From: an uncultured Sphingomonadaceae bacterium | GTDB lineage: Bacteria; Pseudomonadota; Alphaproteobacteria; Sphingomonadales; Sphingomonadaceae | Assembly (NCBI GenBank): GCA_947499255.1 | Contig: CANMNF010000003.1 | Location: 372,001-436,000, forward strand | Length of the DNA stretch: 64,000 bases | Direction: 5' to 3' | Notes under the pieces: generated by a model | Seen by the model: the letters and a program-made list of their open reading frames with translations, nothing else | The model's database searches: none | What the model was told of the DNA's origin: nothing | In this document: positions 8,566-17,133 of the stretch, in pieces | Layout of the letters: each line of letters begins with the position of its first letter | How positions within the stretch are numbered: the stretch's first letter is position 1 | Translations under genes and position numbers: made by a program

Positions 8566-9228
8566 TTACCCCTCGCGGCTGGCTCTGATTGCAGCGCCGC
8601 CTGCAAATGGCGCGATGGCCACCAGCAGCAAGCTTATTGCAGCGGTCAACGCGATGCCGCCTTCGCCGCCTTGGGACAGGGAACCTGCGCCAAATATCAA
8701 CAGCGGCACAGCCAGCGGAATGACCAGCAAGCCCGCCAAAGCCGCCCCGCCAGAGCGCACGCCCACGGTGACGCTGGCAATGATAATGCCAATCGCAGCA
8801 AGGCCCGGCGTGCCCGCCAACAAGCCCAATTCCACGGTCCACAAGGTTTCACCATCAATGCCCAAAAGCGCGCTTGCAGGCAGGGCGGCCAGCATCAAAA
8901 ACGGCCCAAAGCTGAGCCAATGGGCAATCATGCGCAAAGCCACCACGACCTCTTCCGATATGCCGCGCAAGGCCCATTGGTCGAAAAATCCGTCTTCAAT
9001 ATCGGGCGCAAGCAAGCGGTCGAGCGGGAGGATTGCAGCCAGCAATGCCGCCACCCAAATCACCCCGCCGCCCGTCTGGGCCAGCAAAGGTGCATCCGGC
9101 CCCACGGCGAAGGGATACAGCATCGCAACGGCCAGAAAGAACAAGATCGGCAGCAGGCTGGAGCTGCGCTGTGCGCCGGGCAATAACAGCGCCAGATCAC
9201 GGCGTAGCAAGGTGATGATAGCGCTCAC
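8566..9228 (-). CDS. ccmB: Haem exporter permease CcmB
   Basis: A 220-aa polytopic inner-membrane protein with about six hydrophobic segments, the usual size for CcmB. The N-terminus [20 protein letters not shown] and the stretch LAAILPLDRLLAPDIEDGFFDQW match the family. With CcmA and CcmC it moves or releases haem for the periplasmic chaperone CcmE during cytochrome c maturation. It overlaps the ccmA stop by 4 bases (ATGA). ccmC, which normally follows, is absent here: the next gene is convergent. The rest of the system must be encoded elsewhere. Confidence 0.93.
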   Translation of the reverse strand: MSAIITLLRRDLALLLPGAQRSSSLLPILFFLAVAMLYPFAVGPDAPLLAQTGGGVIWVAALLAAILPLDRLLAPDIEDGFFDQWALRGISEEVVVALRMIAHWLSFGPFLMLAALPASALLGIDGETLWTVELGLLAGTPGLAAIGIIIASVTVGVRSGGAALAGLLVIPLAVPLLIFGAGSLSQGGEGGIALTAAISLLLVAIAPFAGGAAIRASREG

Positions 9229-9800
9229 TGCGCCAACTGCGCCAGATTAAGCCGTGCGTTGCCCGGCAATTGCATCGGTTGATGACTGGCGACCAGCGCA
9301 ATACCGCCGCTTGCACAATGCTGCGCCACCAATCCTTCTGTCAGGGCGACGGCATCGGTATCCAGGCCGTTCAACGGCTCATCCAGCAGCCAGATATCGG
9401 CTTGTTGGCCCAGCAATCGCGCCAAAGCTGCGCGTTTCCTTTGCCCTGTGGAAAGATAGCGCACCGGCACATCGAGCAGGCCATCAATGCCCAGCTTTTC
9501 CAATGCGGCGTTATGGTCATCCAGCCGGGCCCAAAACGCCAGCGCTTTGCCCAGTTCCAAATGCTCATCCAAGGCAGGGCGTTCATCCAGCAAACCAATG
9601 CTGCCACCGCGCTCTACACTGCCTGCAAATGGCCGCGCGAGGCCAGCGAGCAAGCGGATAAGGCTCGACTTGCCAACGCCATTGGGCGCGCGCACTTCCA
9701 GCGCCTCTCCCGCTCCAAGCGATAGAGAAAGGCCGCTAAACAGCACCCGGTCACCTCTGCGGCAGGCAAGATCAGTGGCTAAAAGGCGGACCTCTTTCAT
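9225..9800 (-). CDS. ccmA: Haem ABC exporter ATP-binding protein CcmA
   Basis: A short 191-aa ABC ATPase, typical of CcmA, that energises haem handling with CcmB/CcmC. It has a Walker [10 protein letters not shown] (the first Gly of the consensus is Ala), the signature [15 protein letters not shown], Walker [15 protein letters not shown] and a switch His in VASHQP. The start is the ATG at 9800 (MKEVRLL). The frame stays open upstream but that part is not ABC-like and would run into the divergent dehydratase promoter. It is divergent from phhB with 52 bases between starts, and couples to ccmB by an ATGA overlap. Confidence 0.94.
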   Translation of the reverse strand: MKEVRLLATDLACRRGDRVLFSGLSLSLGAGEALEVRAPNGVGKSSLIRLLAGLARPFAGSVERGGSIGLLDERPALDEHLELGKALAFWARLDDHNAALEKLGIDGLLDVPVRYLSTGQRKRAALARLLGQQADIWLLDEPLNGLDTDAVALTEGLVAQHCASGGIALVASHQPMQLPGNARLNLAQLAQ

Positions 9801-9852
9801 GGCGCGATGCGTTAGGGCAAGACAGATCGGGCCACAAGCAGGAGCACATGCG

Positions 9853-10140
9853 ATGCAAGTCGAAAAGTTAAGCGCAGATGACGCCGCCGCTGGTATCGCG
9901 GCGCTGGATGGTTGGGCGATGGATCGCGAGGGCGATGCGATCACCAAGGAATGGACTTTCGATGATTTCGTCGCTGCCTTTGGCTTTATGACACGCGTGG
10001 CGATCTTGGCGGAGAAGGCGGATCACCATCCCGAATGGTCGAATGTTTATAACACGGTGACGATTACTCTCACCACGCATGATGCCGATGGGTTAAGCGC
10101 GCGCGATATGGAACTGGCTGCGCAGATAGACGCGCTTTAA
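9853..10140 (+). CDS. phhB: 4a-hydroxytetrahydrobiopterin dehydratase
   Basis: A 95-aa protein of the PCD/DCoH family, which recycles pterin-4a-carbinolamine after aromatic amino acid hydroxylation. The diagnostic segment [13 protein letters not shown], with the tandem catalytic histidines, is followed by [19 protein letters not shown]. The start is the ATG at 9853 with GGAG nine bases before it. No phenylalanine hydroxylase is in the window. It lies alone between the divergent ccmA and the convergent SDR gene; the 42 bases downstream contain a short direct repeat of CACGCGCCA. Confidence 0.92.
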   Translation: MQVEKLSADDAAAGIAALDGWAMDREGDAITKEWTFDDFVAAFGFMTRVAILAEKADHHPEWSNVYNTVTITLTTHDADGLSARDMELAAQIDAL

Positions 10141-10182
10141 TCGCGCTCCATCTATCCACGCGCCATTTACCCACGCGCCACC

Positions 10183-10986
10183 TTATCCACCCATGGGCCG
10201 CTTGATCCGCCGCGTTTCCTTGCGCAGGCGTCCCGGTGTCCAGCGCAGACCGAAGGCGAGGCGTTTGGCCGTTTTGCCCACCAAAGTGTGCACCTTATCA
10301 CCATGCACCGCGCGCCATGCGGCCTCGGCCACATCTGCAACAGGCGTGATCTCAAGCCCCGACCGGGTGACGCGCGCACGGATCATCTCATTCGATGTCG
10401 CATTGGGATTGTGATCGAGCAGCGGCGTATCGATAAAGCCGGGGCATAGCGATCGCACCGCAATGCCATCGCCAGCCCACTCGCCATCAAGGCATTCGGT
10501 CAAACTGCGCACGCCTGCCTTGGTCGCGGCATAGGTGCTGGTGCCCGGCGTGCCGTAAATTCCCGCAGCGCTGGCGGTGTTGAGCAGGCAGGAGCCGGGC
10601 GCTGTTTTCTGCAAATAAGGGTAAGCTGCCTGCGCACCGAAGATCACGCCTTTGAGGTTGATATCAAGGCATCGTTCAATTTCCGCCACGCTATTGGCTT
10701 CAATCGTTCCGCCCAGCGGGATCCCGGCATTGTTGGCCAGCACATCAAGGCGGCCAGATTGGGCGGTGAAGGCGGTGAGTGCCTCGTCCCAAGCCGTGCG
10801 ATCACGCACATCGAGCACATGGGTGGAGCTTGCGCCCTCAGGCAAGAGAGCCGCTGTTTCAGCCATGCCATCCTCGGCAATATCGCCAAGCCCGATAAAC
10901 CAGCCCTCAGCCGCAAAGCGTTGCGCAATCGCGCGGCCAATGCCCGAACCGCCGCCGGTGATGAAGATGGCCTTTGGACTTTTCAC
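10183..10986 (-). CDS. SDR family oxidoreductase
   Basis: A classical short-chain dehydrogenase/reductase of about 267 aa. The cofactor motif TGGGSGIG is at residues 10-17, NNAG follows DVLA, and the catalytic Ser of NTASAAG precedes YAATKAG (YxxxK). An acidic residue at the end of the second strand (LGDIAEDG) suggests NAD preference. I prefer the GTG at 10986, which has GGGAGAG at the right distance, over the GTG at 11004. The substrate is unknown: the basic C-terminus RLRKETRRIKRP is unusual for cytosolic SDRs and could favour membrane contact. It lies downstream of the S9 peptidase on the same strand with a 130-base gap. Confidence 0.9.
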   Translation of the reverse strand: MKSPKAIFITGGGSGIGRAIAQRFAAEGWFIGLGDIAEDGMAETAALLPEGASSTHVLDVRDRTAWDEALTAFTAQSGRLDVLANNAGIPLGGTIEANSVAEIERCLDINLKGVIFGAQAAYPYLQKTAPGSCLLNTASAAGIYGTPGTSTYAATKAGVRSLTECLDGEWAGDGIAVRSLCPGFIDTPLLDHNPNATSNEMIRARVTRSGLEITPVADVAEAAWRAVHGDKVHTLVGKTAKRLAFGLRWTPGRLRKETRRIKRPMGG

Positions 10987-11116
10987 AATTTCTCTCCCGC
11001 TCACGAACCGTCAACCTGCGCTTGTTTCAGCGTTTTTCTCGCAGCTTACACCTACGCTCGAAAACGCGGAATGGCTGCCGAAACGCATTTAGCATGACGA
11101 AGGCTGGAGCATGGAA

Positions 11117-13096
11117 TTATCCCAAGCCCACATGCTGCGCGCCTGCTGGTATCTCGGCTGTCGAACCATCCATCACATCGCCAACAGCTTCTGCGCGCCC
11201 GCCCAGATTTTCCGCGAGGAAATTCTCGGTTACAGCATTAAAAGCAATGTTGTTTTCCGGGCGGTGAAATCCGTGGCCTTCATCGGGGAACAGGACATAG
11301 GTGACGGGGATCCCTGCCTTTTCCATCGCGCTCACGATCTGATCGCTTTCCGCCTGTTTGACGCGCGGATCATTGGCGCCTTGGCCAATCAAAAGCGGCT
11401 TTACGATGTCGCTTGCACGATAAAGCGGGGAGCAGTCTTTCAAGAATTGCAGGCCTTCTGGCGTTGTGGGATCGCCCATGCGAGTGTGGAATTGTTTTAC
11501 CACCGGTTCCCAATATGGGGGGATGGTTTCCAGTAAGGTTTCCAGATTGGACGGGCCGACAATATCAATCCCGCAGGCAAAAACTTCGGGCGTATAAGCA
11601 AGGCCCACAAGCGTCGCATAACCGCCATAAGAGCCGCCCATAATCGCGACCTTATCGCGTTCAGCAATGCCTGCATCCACGGCCCATTCGACCGCATCAA
11701 TCAGGTCATCATGCATTTTGCGCGACCATTCCTGATTGCCGGCATTGAGGAAGTCTTTGCCAAATCCGGTGGAGCTGCGGAAGTTGACAGAGAGCACTGC
11801 ATACCCGCGATTGCTCAGCCATTGGTGCGTGGAATTGTAGCCATAGGTATCACGCGCCCACGGCCCGCCATGCACCACCAAAACCATCGGCACAGGGTTA
11901 TCGGGCACACCATCACTATTCGTATCGCAGCCAGCTGGCAAAGTGAGATAACTTGGCAATGTCAGCCCATCGCGAGAGGTTATTTCGCGCGGATACATCG
12001 GCTGCAGCGGCGCGCCTTCCAGCTCTGGCCTTGTGGTGTAAAATTTGCGCAAAGTCATCGCATCGCGATCAAACACATAGCTGGTGATCGGCGCTGTTAA
12101 GGGATCGTTCCAGACCAGCCATTTGCGATCATCATCAGTGCGCGATTGCACGCCATAATCACCTTCAAGGCGTTCGCGAAGCCATGCCAAAGCTGCGCCG
12201 ATATCTGCATCGATTGGGTGATGTTCTGTGCGCAGATAGGTGGCCGACCACGCTTGGACGACGCCGGTTTTGGTGTCGCGCATGGTGCCGCCAATATCGG
12301 CCTTGTCATGCTGCGCGATTAACGTACGCTCACCAGTCGCGGTATCTTCGGCAAACAAAGCGGCGGTGTTGCGGCCACGGCTGTCCAGCCAATAGAGGAT
12401 TGACCCATCGGTGGTGTAGCCCGCCATGCCGGTGCTCAAAGCATCATCAAGGCCAGTGCTTTCACGCGGTGTCTGCGCCACCACGCCATCGGTGATTTCG
12501 AACATATCGGTGCCGCCAGCCGCATTTTGCTGCATCGCCCAGCGCAGCGTTAAGCTGTCATCCGCTTCGAACCCGGCATAGGCGTTGTTTTCGTAAACCA
12601 GCTCCAGCTCGCCCGTGCCCAGATCAAGCATATGGACATCATGGAACCGCGCATCGCGATTGTTGAGGCCCACCAGAAGCTTGTCCTTGATCGTGTCCGA
12701 TCCGCCGATCAACTGTACCCGCGTTTCTTCAAATGGGGTGAGGCATTTTTCTTGGGCACCCTCCAGATCCACTTGATAGAGCAGGAAATTCTCATCGCCC
12801 TCTTTATCGCGAACATACAAAATGCTCTGCGCATCAGGGGCCCACAGATAGGATGGGATGGGGCGATCCTTGGCACTGGTCATGCGGCGCACATCGGTTT
12901 CATCGCTGGCAGGTGCCATGAAGACATTCATCACGCCTTCCCATGGCGCCATCCAGCTAACCCATTTGCCATCCGGGCTGATCTTCCCGCCAGAGCGCGT
13001 GGGATTGCCAAAGATATGGTCACGCGGGATGAGCGGCGTATCCGCAATGCGCTGAGCGGCGGTGGCAGAAGAAGCGGCGGAGTTGGTGGCGGACAT
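11117..13096 (-). CDS. S9 family prolyl-oligopeptidase-like serine peptidase
   Basis: A 659-aa protein with an N-terminal beta-propeller (about 30-370) and a C-terminal alpha/beta hydrolase. The triad is clear: Ser489 in GGSYGG, Asp576 in GANDPRV and His608 in PDEGHGFH. VLVVHGGPWARD forms the oxyanion side. It would degrade short peptides, often proline-containing or acylated ones (S9C/S9B relatives). There is no evident signal peptide; the N-terminus is an Ala/Ser-rich tail. An insertion at 391-400, DTNSDGVPDN, just before the hydrolase domain matches a calcium-binding thrombospondin type 3-like loop, which is unusual in a predicted cytoplasmic peptidase. The ATG has GGGAGA upstream. Confidence 0.93.
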   Translation of the reverse strand: MSATNSAASSATAAQRIADTPLIPRDHIFGNPTRSGGKISPDGKWVSWMAPWEGVMNVFMAPASDETDVRRMTSAKDRPIPSYLWAPDAQSILYVRDKEGDENFLLYQVDLEGAQEKCLTPFEETRVQLIGGSDTIKDKLLVGLNNRDARFHDVHMLDLGTGELELVYENNAYAGFEADDSLTLRWAMQQNAAGGTDMFEITDGVVAQTPRESTGLDDALSTGMAGYTTDGSILYWLDSRGRNTAALFAEDTATGERTLIAQHDKADIGGTMRDTKTGVVQAWSATYLRTEHHPIDADIGAALAWLRERLEGDYGVQSRTDDDRKWLVWNDPLTAPITSYVFDRDAMTLRKFYTTRPELEGAPLQPMYPREITSRDGLTLPSYLTLPAGCDTNSDGVPDNPVPMVLVVHGGPWARDTYGYNSTHQWLSNRGYAVLSVNFRSSTGFGKDFLNAGNQEWSRKMHDDLIDAVEWAVDAGIAERDKVAIMGGSYGGYATLVGLAYTPEVFACGIDIVGPSNLETLLETIPPYWEPVVKQFHTRMGDPTTPEGLQFLKDCSPLYRASDIVKPLLIGQGANDPRVKQAESDQIVSAMEKAGIPVTYVLFPDEGHGFHRPENNIAFNAVTENFLAENLGGRAEAVGDVMDGSTAEIPAGAQHVGLG

Positions 13097-13176
13097 GGTA
13101 TCTCCCGAAAAACTGTTTCAGGAGAGCTAGGTATGCCAAGCGCGAAAAGGAAGGGGCGGATCAATACCGGTTCTTG

Positions 13177-13485
13177 ATGGAGGCGATTTGCGCAGCTAAC
13201 GCATCCCGCATGCCAACCGACCGCCCCGAAGTTCCCTCCCGCACGCCAGAGCGAATTTGCTTTGCCAGCTGCATCTTTGCTGCGCTGTCTGCATTTGCGC
13301 TGCTGATTGCACCCGGTGAAGGCGATGTATCGAGCGCGAGCATGTTGGTATTGTTCGTGCTGGGCAGCCTGATCGGTTCGTTATTCTTGGGTGCAGGGAT
13401 GCTTTTGCGATCCCGGCGGCTGCGCAAGGAAGCGGAATTAGCGGCCTACAAGGAAAAGCTGGCCCGCGCGCCGATTGACTGGTGA
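13177..13485 (+). CDS. Small two-pass membrane protein, unassigned
   Basis: A possible protein of about 102 aa with two hydrophobic segments, one in ICFASCIFAALSAFALLIAP and one in LVLFVLGSLIGSLFLGAGML. A basic and charged tail follows (RSRRLRKEAELAAYKEKL). I do not recognise a family. It is divergent from the S9 peptidase and convergent with the OmpA-like gene, 38 bases from its end. Starts at ATG 13177 or ATG 13210 are both possible. The membrane topology and lysine/arginine-rich tail favour a real gene over chance. Confidence 0.55.
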   Translation: MEAICAANASRMPTDRPEVPSRTPERICFASCIFAALSAFALLIAPGEGDVSSASMLVLFVLGSLIGSLFLGAGMLLRSRRLRKEAELAAYKEKLARAPIDW

Positions 13486-13523
13486 CGCTGGCACATTGCT
13501 GCACCAGCGCCACCTGACCATTC

Positions 13524-14444
13524 TTACATTGCGGTATCGACAGCTTTGCTGACGAGGATGTTGACCGACACACGGCGGTTTTGCGCTTTGCCCAGCTCTG
13601 TCGTGTTATCGGCTGCTGGATCGGATTCCGCCATGCCCGTCGGGGTCAACATGCGGTAAGGTTTCCAGCTGCATTGTTGCTGCAGATAATTGACCACGCG
13701 GCCCGCGCGGCGTTCGCTCAGCACTTGGTTGAATTCCTGGCTGCCGGTGGAATCAGTGTATCCCACAACCAGCAACAGCGCATTGTCCATTGCTTCGGCA
13801 TCACCAGCCGCGCGGCACAATTCGCGTTCGGCCGATGCAGAAAGGTTCCACTTGCCCGTGTCGAAATACACGTTGGTGGTGCCTTTCACATTGTATTGAT
13901 CAATATTGGCCACCCTGCCACGCAAAGCTTCGGTGGCAGCAGCGTTTTCTTCAATTGCCGCGCCTTGTTGGGCAAATTGCTGCGCGGTGCCGCCGCGGAT
14001 CATGGCAGCGGTTTCAAAGTCTGCATTGCTAAAGCGGATTTCGCTGGCGATCAAACCCTCGCCCCATTGCACGGTTTTGGCTTTGACGGGCAGGCCGTTC
14101 AGCAGCGATTGTGCGGTCACAACATCGCGCGCCAGGCCAAGGAACCCGCCGCGGCCTTTAATGTCCGTGCTCGCGCTCAAACTAACCACACCGTTAGTGC
14201 CATCTTCCTGCGTGATTTGTAGCATATTGCCACGGCGCCCGGTAATGATGCCTTCAATCTCTGGCCCTTCGAGCAGACCGGAAAGATCAGCCGGGACCGA
14301 TCCCGTCACATTGATCTGCGTATCTGCCATCTGGGCCTGGGAGGAGGTGGGCTGAAGCTCCTGCGCAGAAGCAGCATTGGCCGCTGGCAGTACCATCATG
14401 GCACTTGCGAGAAGGGCTGCGGGCTTACTGATGATCTTTTGCAT
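13524..14444 (-). CDS. OmpA family outer-membrane/periplasmic protein
   Basis: A protein of about 306 aa with a signal peptide (MQKIISKPAALLASAMMVLP, cleavage near NAASAQ). A middle region of about 150 residues includes GIITGRRGNMLQITQEDGT, and a C-terminal OmpA peptidoglycan-binding domain follows. In the latter, NVYFDTGKWNLS, VVGYTDSTGSQEFNQVLSERR and RRVSVNILV are visible, including the Asp and Arg that bind diaminopimelate. The middle part is not an eight-strand barrel and may be a periplasmic DUF5666-like domain. The start ATG at 14444 has CAAGGAG upstream. A 193-base gap to the glycosylase gene must contain the promoter. Confidence 0.88.
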   Translation of the reverse strand: MQKIISKPAALLASAMMVLPAANAASAQELQPTSSQAQMADTQINVTGSVPADLSGLLEGPEIEGIITGRRGNMLQITQEDGTNGVVSLSASTDIKGRGGFLGLARDVVTAQSLLNGLPVKAKTVQWGEGLIASEIRFSNADFETAAMIRGGTAQQFAQQGAAIEENAAATEALRGRVANIDQYNVKGTTNVYFDTGKWNLSASAERELCRAAGDAEAMDNALLLVVGYTDSTGSQEFNQVLSERRAGRVVNYLQQQCSWKPYRMLTPTGMAESDPAADNTTELGKAQNRRVSVNILVSKAVDTAM

Positions 14445-14637
14445 TATAATACTCCTTGAAATCTGGGTAGCCGCGTTGCACCTGTTCTTGCCGGTGCGTT
14501 GGGCTGCCATCGCGACTTATCGCCTGCTGTTCATGCTGACCTGTCTGCGCCGTGAACGTTTTGTGCAGCTTCCTCCAGGCAAGGGCCAATTTGCCCGACT
14601 CTTGCGGTGAACCGATTGGAGAAGCTGGCGTGCTGCG

Positions 14638-15255
14638 TCACATTGCGGCCTTATTGTAGATGTGCCAGGCGAAGACTGCGACACATCCACGATGCGGTTT
14701 CCACGGCTGCGCCAATGCGCGCGTTGTCTTTTCATCAGGGCGTTCTTCCATGCCCAATATCGCCCCAAGAGATGCCATGATGGCAAGATCACCGGCGGGC
14801 CATATATCGGGGCGTCCTTCGGCAAACAGCAGATATATCTCAGCCGACCAGCGGCCAATGCCTTTGATCTTCGTCAGTTCTGCAATAGCATCTTCGTCAT
14901 TTTCAGGCAGCGCATGCAAATCAAGCTCGCCAGCGCTGACCAGTTCAGCCAGACTGCGGGCATAGCCTTGTTTTTGCCGCGACAGGCCACAAGCGCGCAA
15001 GGTATCGAAATCGCGTGCAAGCAATTCGCGCGGTGGGACATCGGGGCCAATTTCAGCTTCCAGCTTGTTCCAAACGCTGGCGGCGGAGGCAACGGATACC
15101 TGCTGACCAACAATAGTGCGCAGCAATGTGGCATAACCGCGCGGGCGAATGCGCGGTTCAGGATGACCATGCAAAGCGATTGATCGCGCCAATGCAGGTT
15201 CAATAGCCGCCACGTAATCAAGCCCCTGCTTGATCTGATCTGCGCTTAGCCCCAT
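14638..15255 (-). CDS. DNA-3-methyladenine glycosylase II (AlkA/HhH-GPD type)
   Basis: A 205-aa base-excision repair glycosylase that removes alkylated purines. It has the YATLLRTIVGQQVS entry helix, the helix-hairpin-helix LTKIKGIGRWSAEI (about 128-140) and the catalytic Asp156 in WPAGDLAI, followed by WKPHRGCVAVFAWH. It lacks the N-terminal TBP-like domain of E. coli AlkA, as is common for the compact alphaproteobacterial form. It is divergent from the ferredoxin gene with 78 bases between starts. Confidence 0.92.
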   Translation of the reverse strand: MGLSADQIKQGLDYVAAIEPALARSIALHGHPEPRIRPRGYATLLRTIVGQQVSVASAASVWNKLEAEIGPDVPPRELLARDFDTLRACGLSRQKQGYARSLAELVSAGELDLHALPENDEDAIAELTKIKGIGRWSAEIYLLFAEGRPDIWPAGDLAIMASLGAILGMEERPDEKTTRALAQPWKPHRGCVAVFAWHIYNKAAM

Positions 15256-15333
15256 GTCTCACCTCGACTTGTCTTTAAACATCTGATTGCTTAGCAGCTG
15301 CAACGCGATCCGCGACAGAGGAAATACCCATAC

Positions 15334-15651
15334 ATGCCCAAGCTTCACGTCACCGACCGTTCTGGCGAAGAGAAAACCGTTGAAGTCGAAAACGGCCTTA
15401 CCGTTATGGAAGCGATCCGCGATAATGGCTTTGATGAGCTGCTAGCGCTGTGTGGTGGCTGCTGTTCTTGTGCCACCTGCCATGTGCATGTGGATGCTGC
15501 ATTTAAAGACAAGCTGCCCGACATGAGCGAAGATGAAGACGATCTTCTCGACAGCTCTGCTTTCCGGAACGAACATTCGCGCTTGTCGTGTCAGGTGCCT
15601 TTCACCGATGAGCTTGATGGTTTGAAAGTTCGCATTGCCGAGGAAGACTGA
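15334..15651 (+). CDS. [2Fe-2S] ferredoxin, adrenodoxin type
   Basis: A 105-aa ferredoxin with cluster ligands Cys40, Cys46, Cys49 and Cys86, the CX5CX2C-X36-C arrangement of adrenodoxin/putidaredoxin-type proteins. Cys43 and Cys44 are additional. The acidic patch [11 protein letters not shown] is the usual docking face for reductase and P450 partners. These proteins donate electrons to P450s or to Fe-S assembly. No P450, ferredoxin reductase or isc genes are in the window. A GAGGAAAT ribosome site precedes the ATG. Confidence 0.93.
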   Translation: MPKLHVTDRSGEEKTVEVENGLTVMEAIRDNGFDELLALCGGCCSCATCHVHVDAAFKDKLPDMSEDEDDLLDSSAFRNEHSRLSCQVPFTDELDGLKVRIAEED

Positions 15652-15713
15652 TTTCACCTGTGGCAAGGTGATCTGCGTTGCGCTGCGGCGCTGCGCGTCC
15701 TAACTTGGCTGTC

Positions 15714-16733
15714 ATGACGTTGACGACCCATAGCGATACGCTCGATCTGATCGGCAATACGCCGCTTGTGCTTCTCAAAGGCCCAAGCGAGGCGGCGGGC
15801 TGTGAGATTTACGGCAAATGCGAATTCGCCAATCCGGGCGCGAGTGTGAAAGACCGTGCGGCCTTGTGGATCATTCGCGATGCCATGGCGCGCGGCGAAT
15901 TGAAGCCGGGCGGCACTGTGGTCGAAGGGACGGCAGGCAATACCGGGATCGGCATTGCGCTGGTCGCCAATGCGCTGGGTTATAAGACGGTCATCGTAAT
16001 GCCGGACAACCAATCGCGCGAAAAGATGGATACGTTGCGCGCTTTGGGGGCTGAGCTGGTGCTTGTCCCGCCAACAAAATTCGCCAATCCGGGGCATTTT
16101 GTGCACACATCGCGGCGCATTGCCGAAGAAACGCAAAACGCGGTGTGGGCCAATCAGTTTGATAATGTCGCCAATCGCCGCGCCCATATCGAAGGGACTG
16201 CGCCGGAATTGTGGGCGCAGCTGGAAGGCCGGATGGACGGCTTTACCTGTGCTGCGGGCACGGGTGGTACGATTGCCGGTGTTGGCCTTGGGCTGAAAGC
16301 TGAAGATGAGAATATCCGCATCGCGCTGACCGATCCGCATGGCGCCGCGCTGTATAATTATTTCGCCAATGGTGAATTGAAGGCAGAAGGGTCTTCAGTT
16401 GCAGAAGGCATCGGCCAAGGGCGCATCACCGCCAATCTGGAAGGCGCACCGATCGATACGCAGTTTCGCATTTCCGACAAGGAAGGCATGGAATGGGTGG
16501 CCAAGCTGCTGCGTGAAGAGGGGCTTTGCCTTGGCCTTTCCTCCGGCATCAATGTTGCAGGCGCGATTGCGCTGGGCCAACAATTGCTTGCTGAGAGACG
16601 CGAAAATCCGCGCATTGCCACGATTTTGTGCGATACCGGATTTCGCTATCTCTCCACGCTGTACAATGCCGATTGGCTGCGTGAAAAAGACTTGCCCGTT
16701 TTTGACTGGCTAGGTTCAGCTTCTTCAGACTAA
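15714..16733 (+). CDS. Cysteine synthase (O-acetylserine sulfhydrylase family)
   Basis: A PLP enzyme of about 339 aa that makes cysteine from O-acetylserine and sulfide. The schiff-base lysine is Lys46 in NPGASVKDRAA. GTAGNTGIGIALVA binds the carboxylate, and GTGGTIAGVG binds the PLP phosphate. The start ATG at 15714 (MTLTTHSDTLDLIGNTP) is the family-like one; an earlier in-frame ATG at 15678 gives an unrelated extension. The C-terminal part FDWLGSASSD and the PTKFANPGHFVHTSRRIAEE segment suggest the CysK-like subgroup often annotated as cysteine synthase A in sphingomonads. It sits far from the sulfate reduction operon at 45-49 kb. Confidence 0.93.
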   Translation: MTLTTHSDTLDLIGNTPLVLLKGPSEAAGCEIYGKCEFANPGASVKDRAALWIIRDAMARGELKPGGTVVEGTAGNTGIGIALVANALGYKTVIVMPDNQSREKMDTLRALGAELVLVPPTKFANPGHFVHTSRRIAEETQNAVWANQFDNVANRRAHIEGTAPELWAQLEGRMDGFTCAAGTGGTIAGVGLGLKAEDENIRIALTDPHGAALYNYFANGELKAEGSSVAEGIGQGRITANLEGAPIDTQFRISDKEGMEWVAKLLREEGLCLGLSSGINVAGAIALGQQLLAERRENPRIATILCDTGFRYLSTLYNADWLREKDLPVFDWLGSASSD

Positions 16734-16743
16734 GATAGCCGGT

Positions 16744-17133
16744 ATGGCCATCGATCCACGCAATTTGTTTCCTGGCGCGCGCGCGGTTGCTGCCGCGGCG
16801 GCGGCTGAGGAAGAGCGCGCTGCGCCATTGGATGGCACGCGTGCAGAACGTGTGCAGCGGGTGCAAATCGGAGTGTTCGGGCTTGTCGCGATGCTGCTGC
16901 TGGTGGGGCTGGCCGATATTGTGATCACCAGAGCGCAGGAAACGCAGGCTGCATCCGTGCCCGAAGCTGCGCCAACAACCGCTCCGATTGAAACGCCAGC
17001 GCCGCGCGATCCATTGGCCGATGCAGGCGTTGTGCCTGAATTGCCGCCAGAGCCCGAAGCAAGCGCTTCGCCCAATCCGCAACCTAATGTGACAGATGAT
17101 GTTCCGCTTCCCCGTGATCTCACCCAAGAATAA
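16744..17133 (+). CDS. Single-pass membrane protein, unassigned
   Basis: A 129-aa protein with a cytoplasmic Ala/Glu-rich N-terminus, one transmembrane helix at about 42-62 (IGVFGLVAMLLLVGLADIVI) and a Pro/Ala/Glu-rich, probably periplasmic tail. No family is recognised. It starts 10 bases after the cysteine synthase gene, and its 3' end overlaps the next gene by 38 bases, so the two are probably made together. The proline-rich tail resembles a spacer or partner-binding region. Confidence 0.7.
   Translation: MAIDPRNLFPGARAVAAAAAAEEERAAPLDGTRAERVQRVQIGVFGLVAMLLLVGLADIVITRAQETQAASVPEAAPTTAPIETPAPRDPLADAGVVPELPPEPEASASPNPQPNVTDDVPLPRDLTQE

Noticed and set aside
15654-15671. TCACCT-GTGGCA-AGGTGA hairpin after the ferredoxin gene as a terminator
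   Set aside because: The stem is short (6 bp) and no T tract follows.
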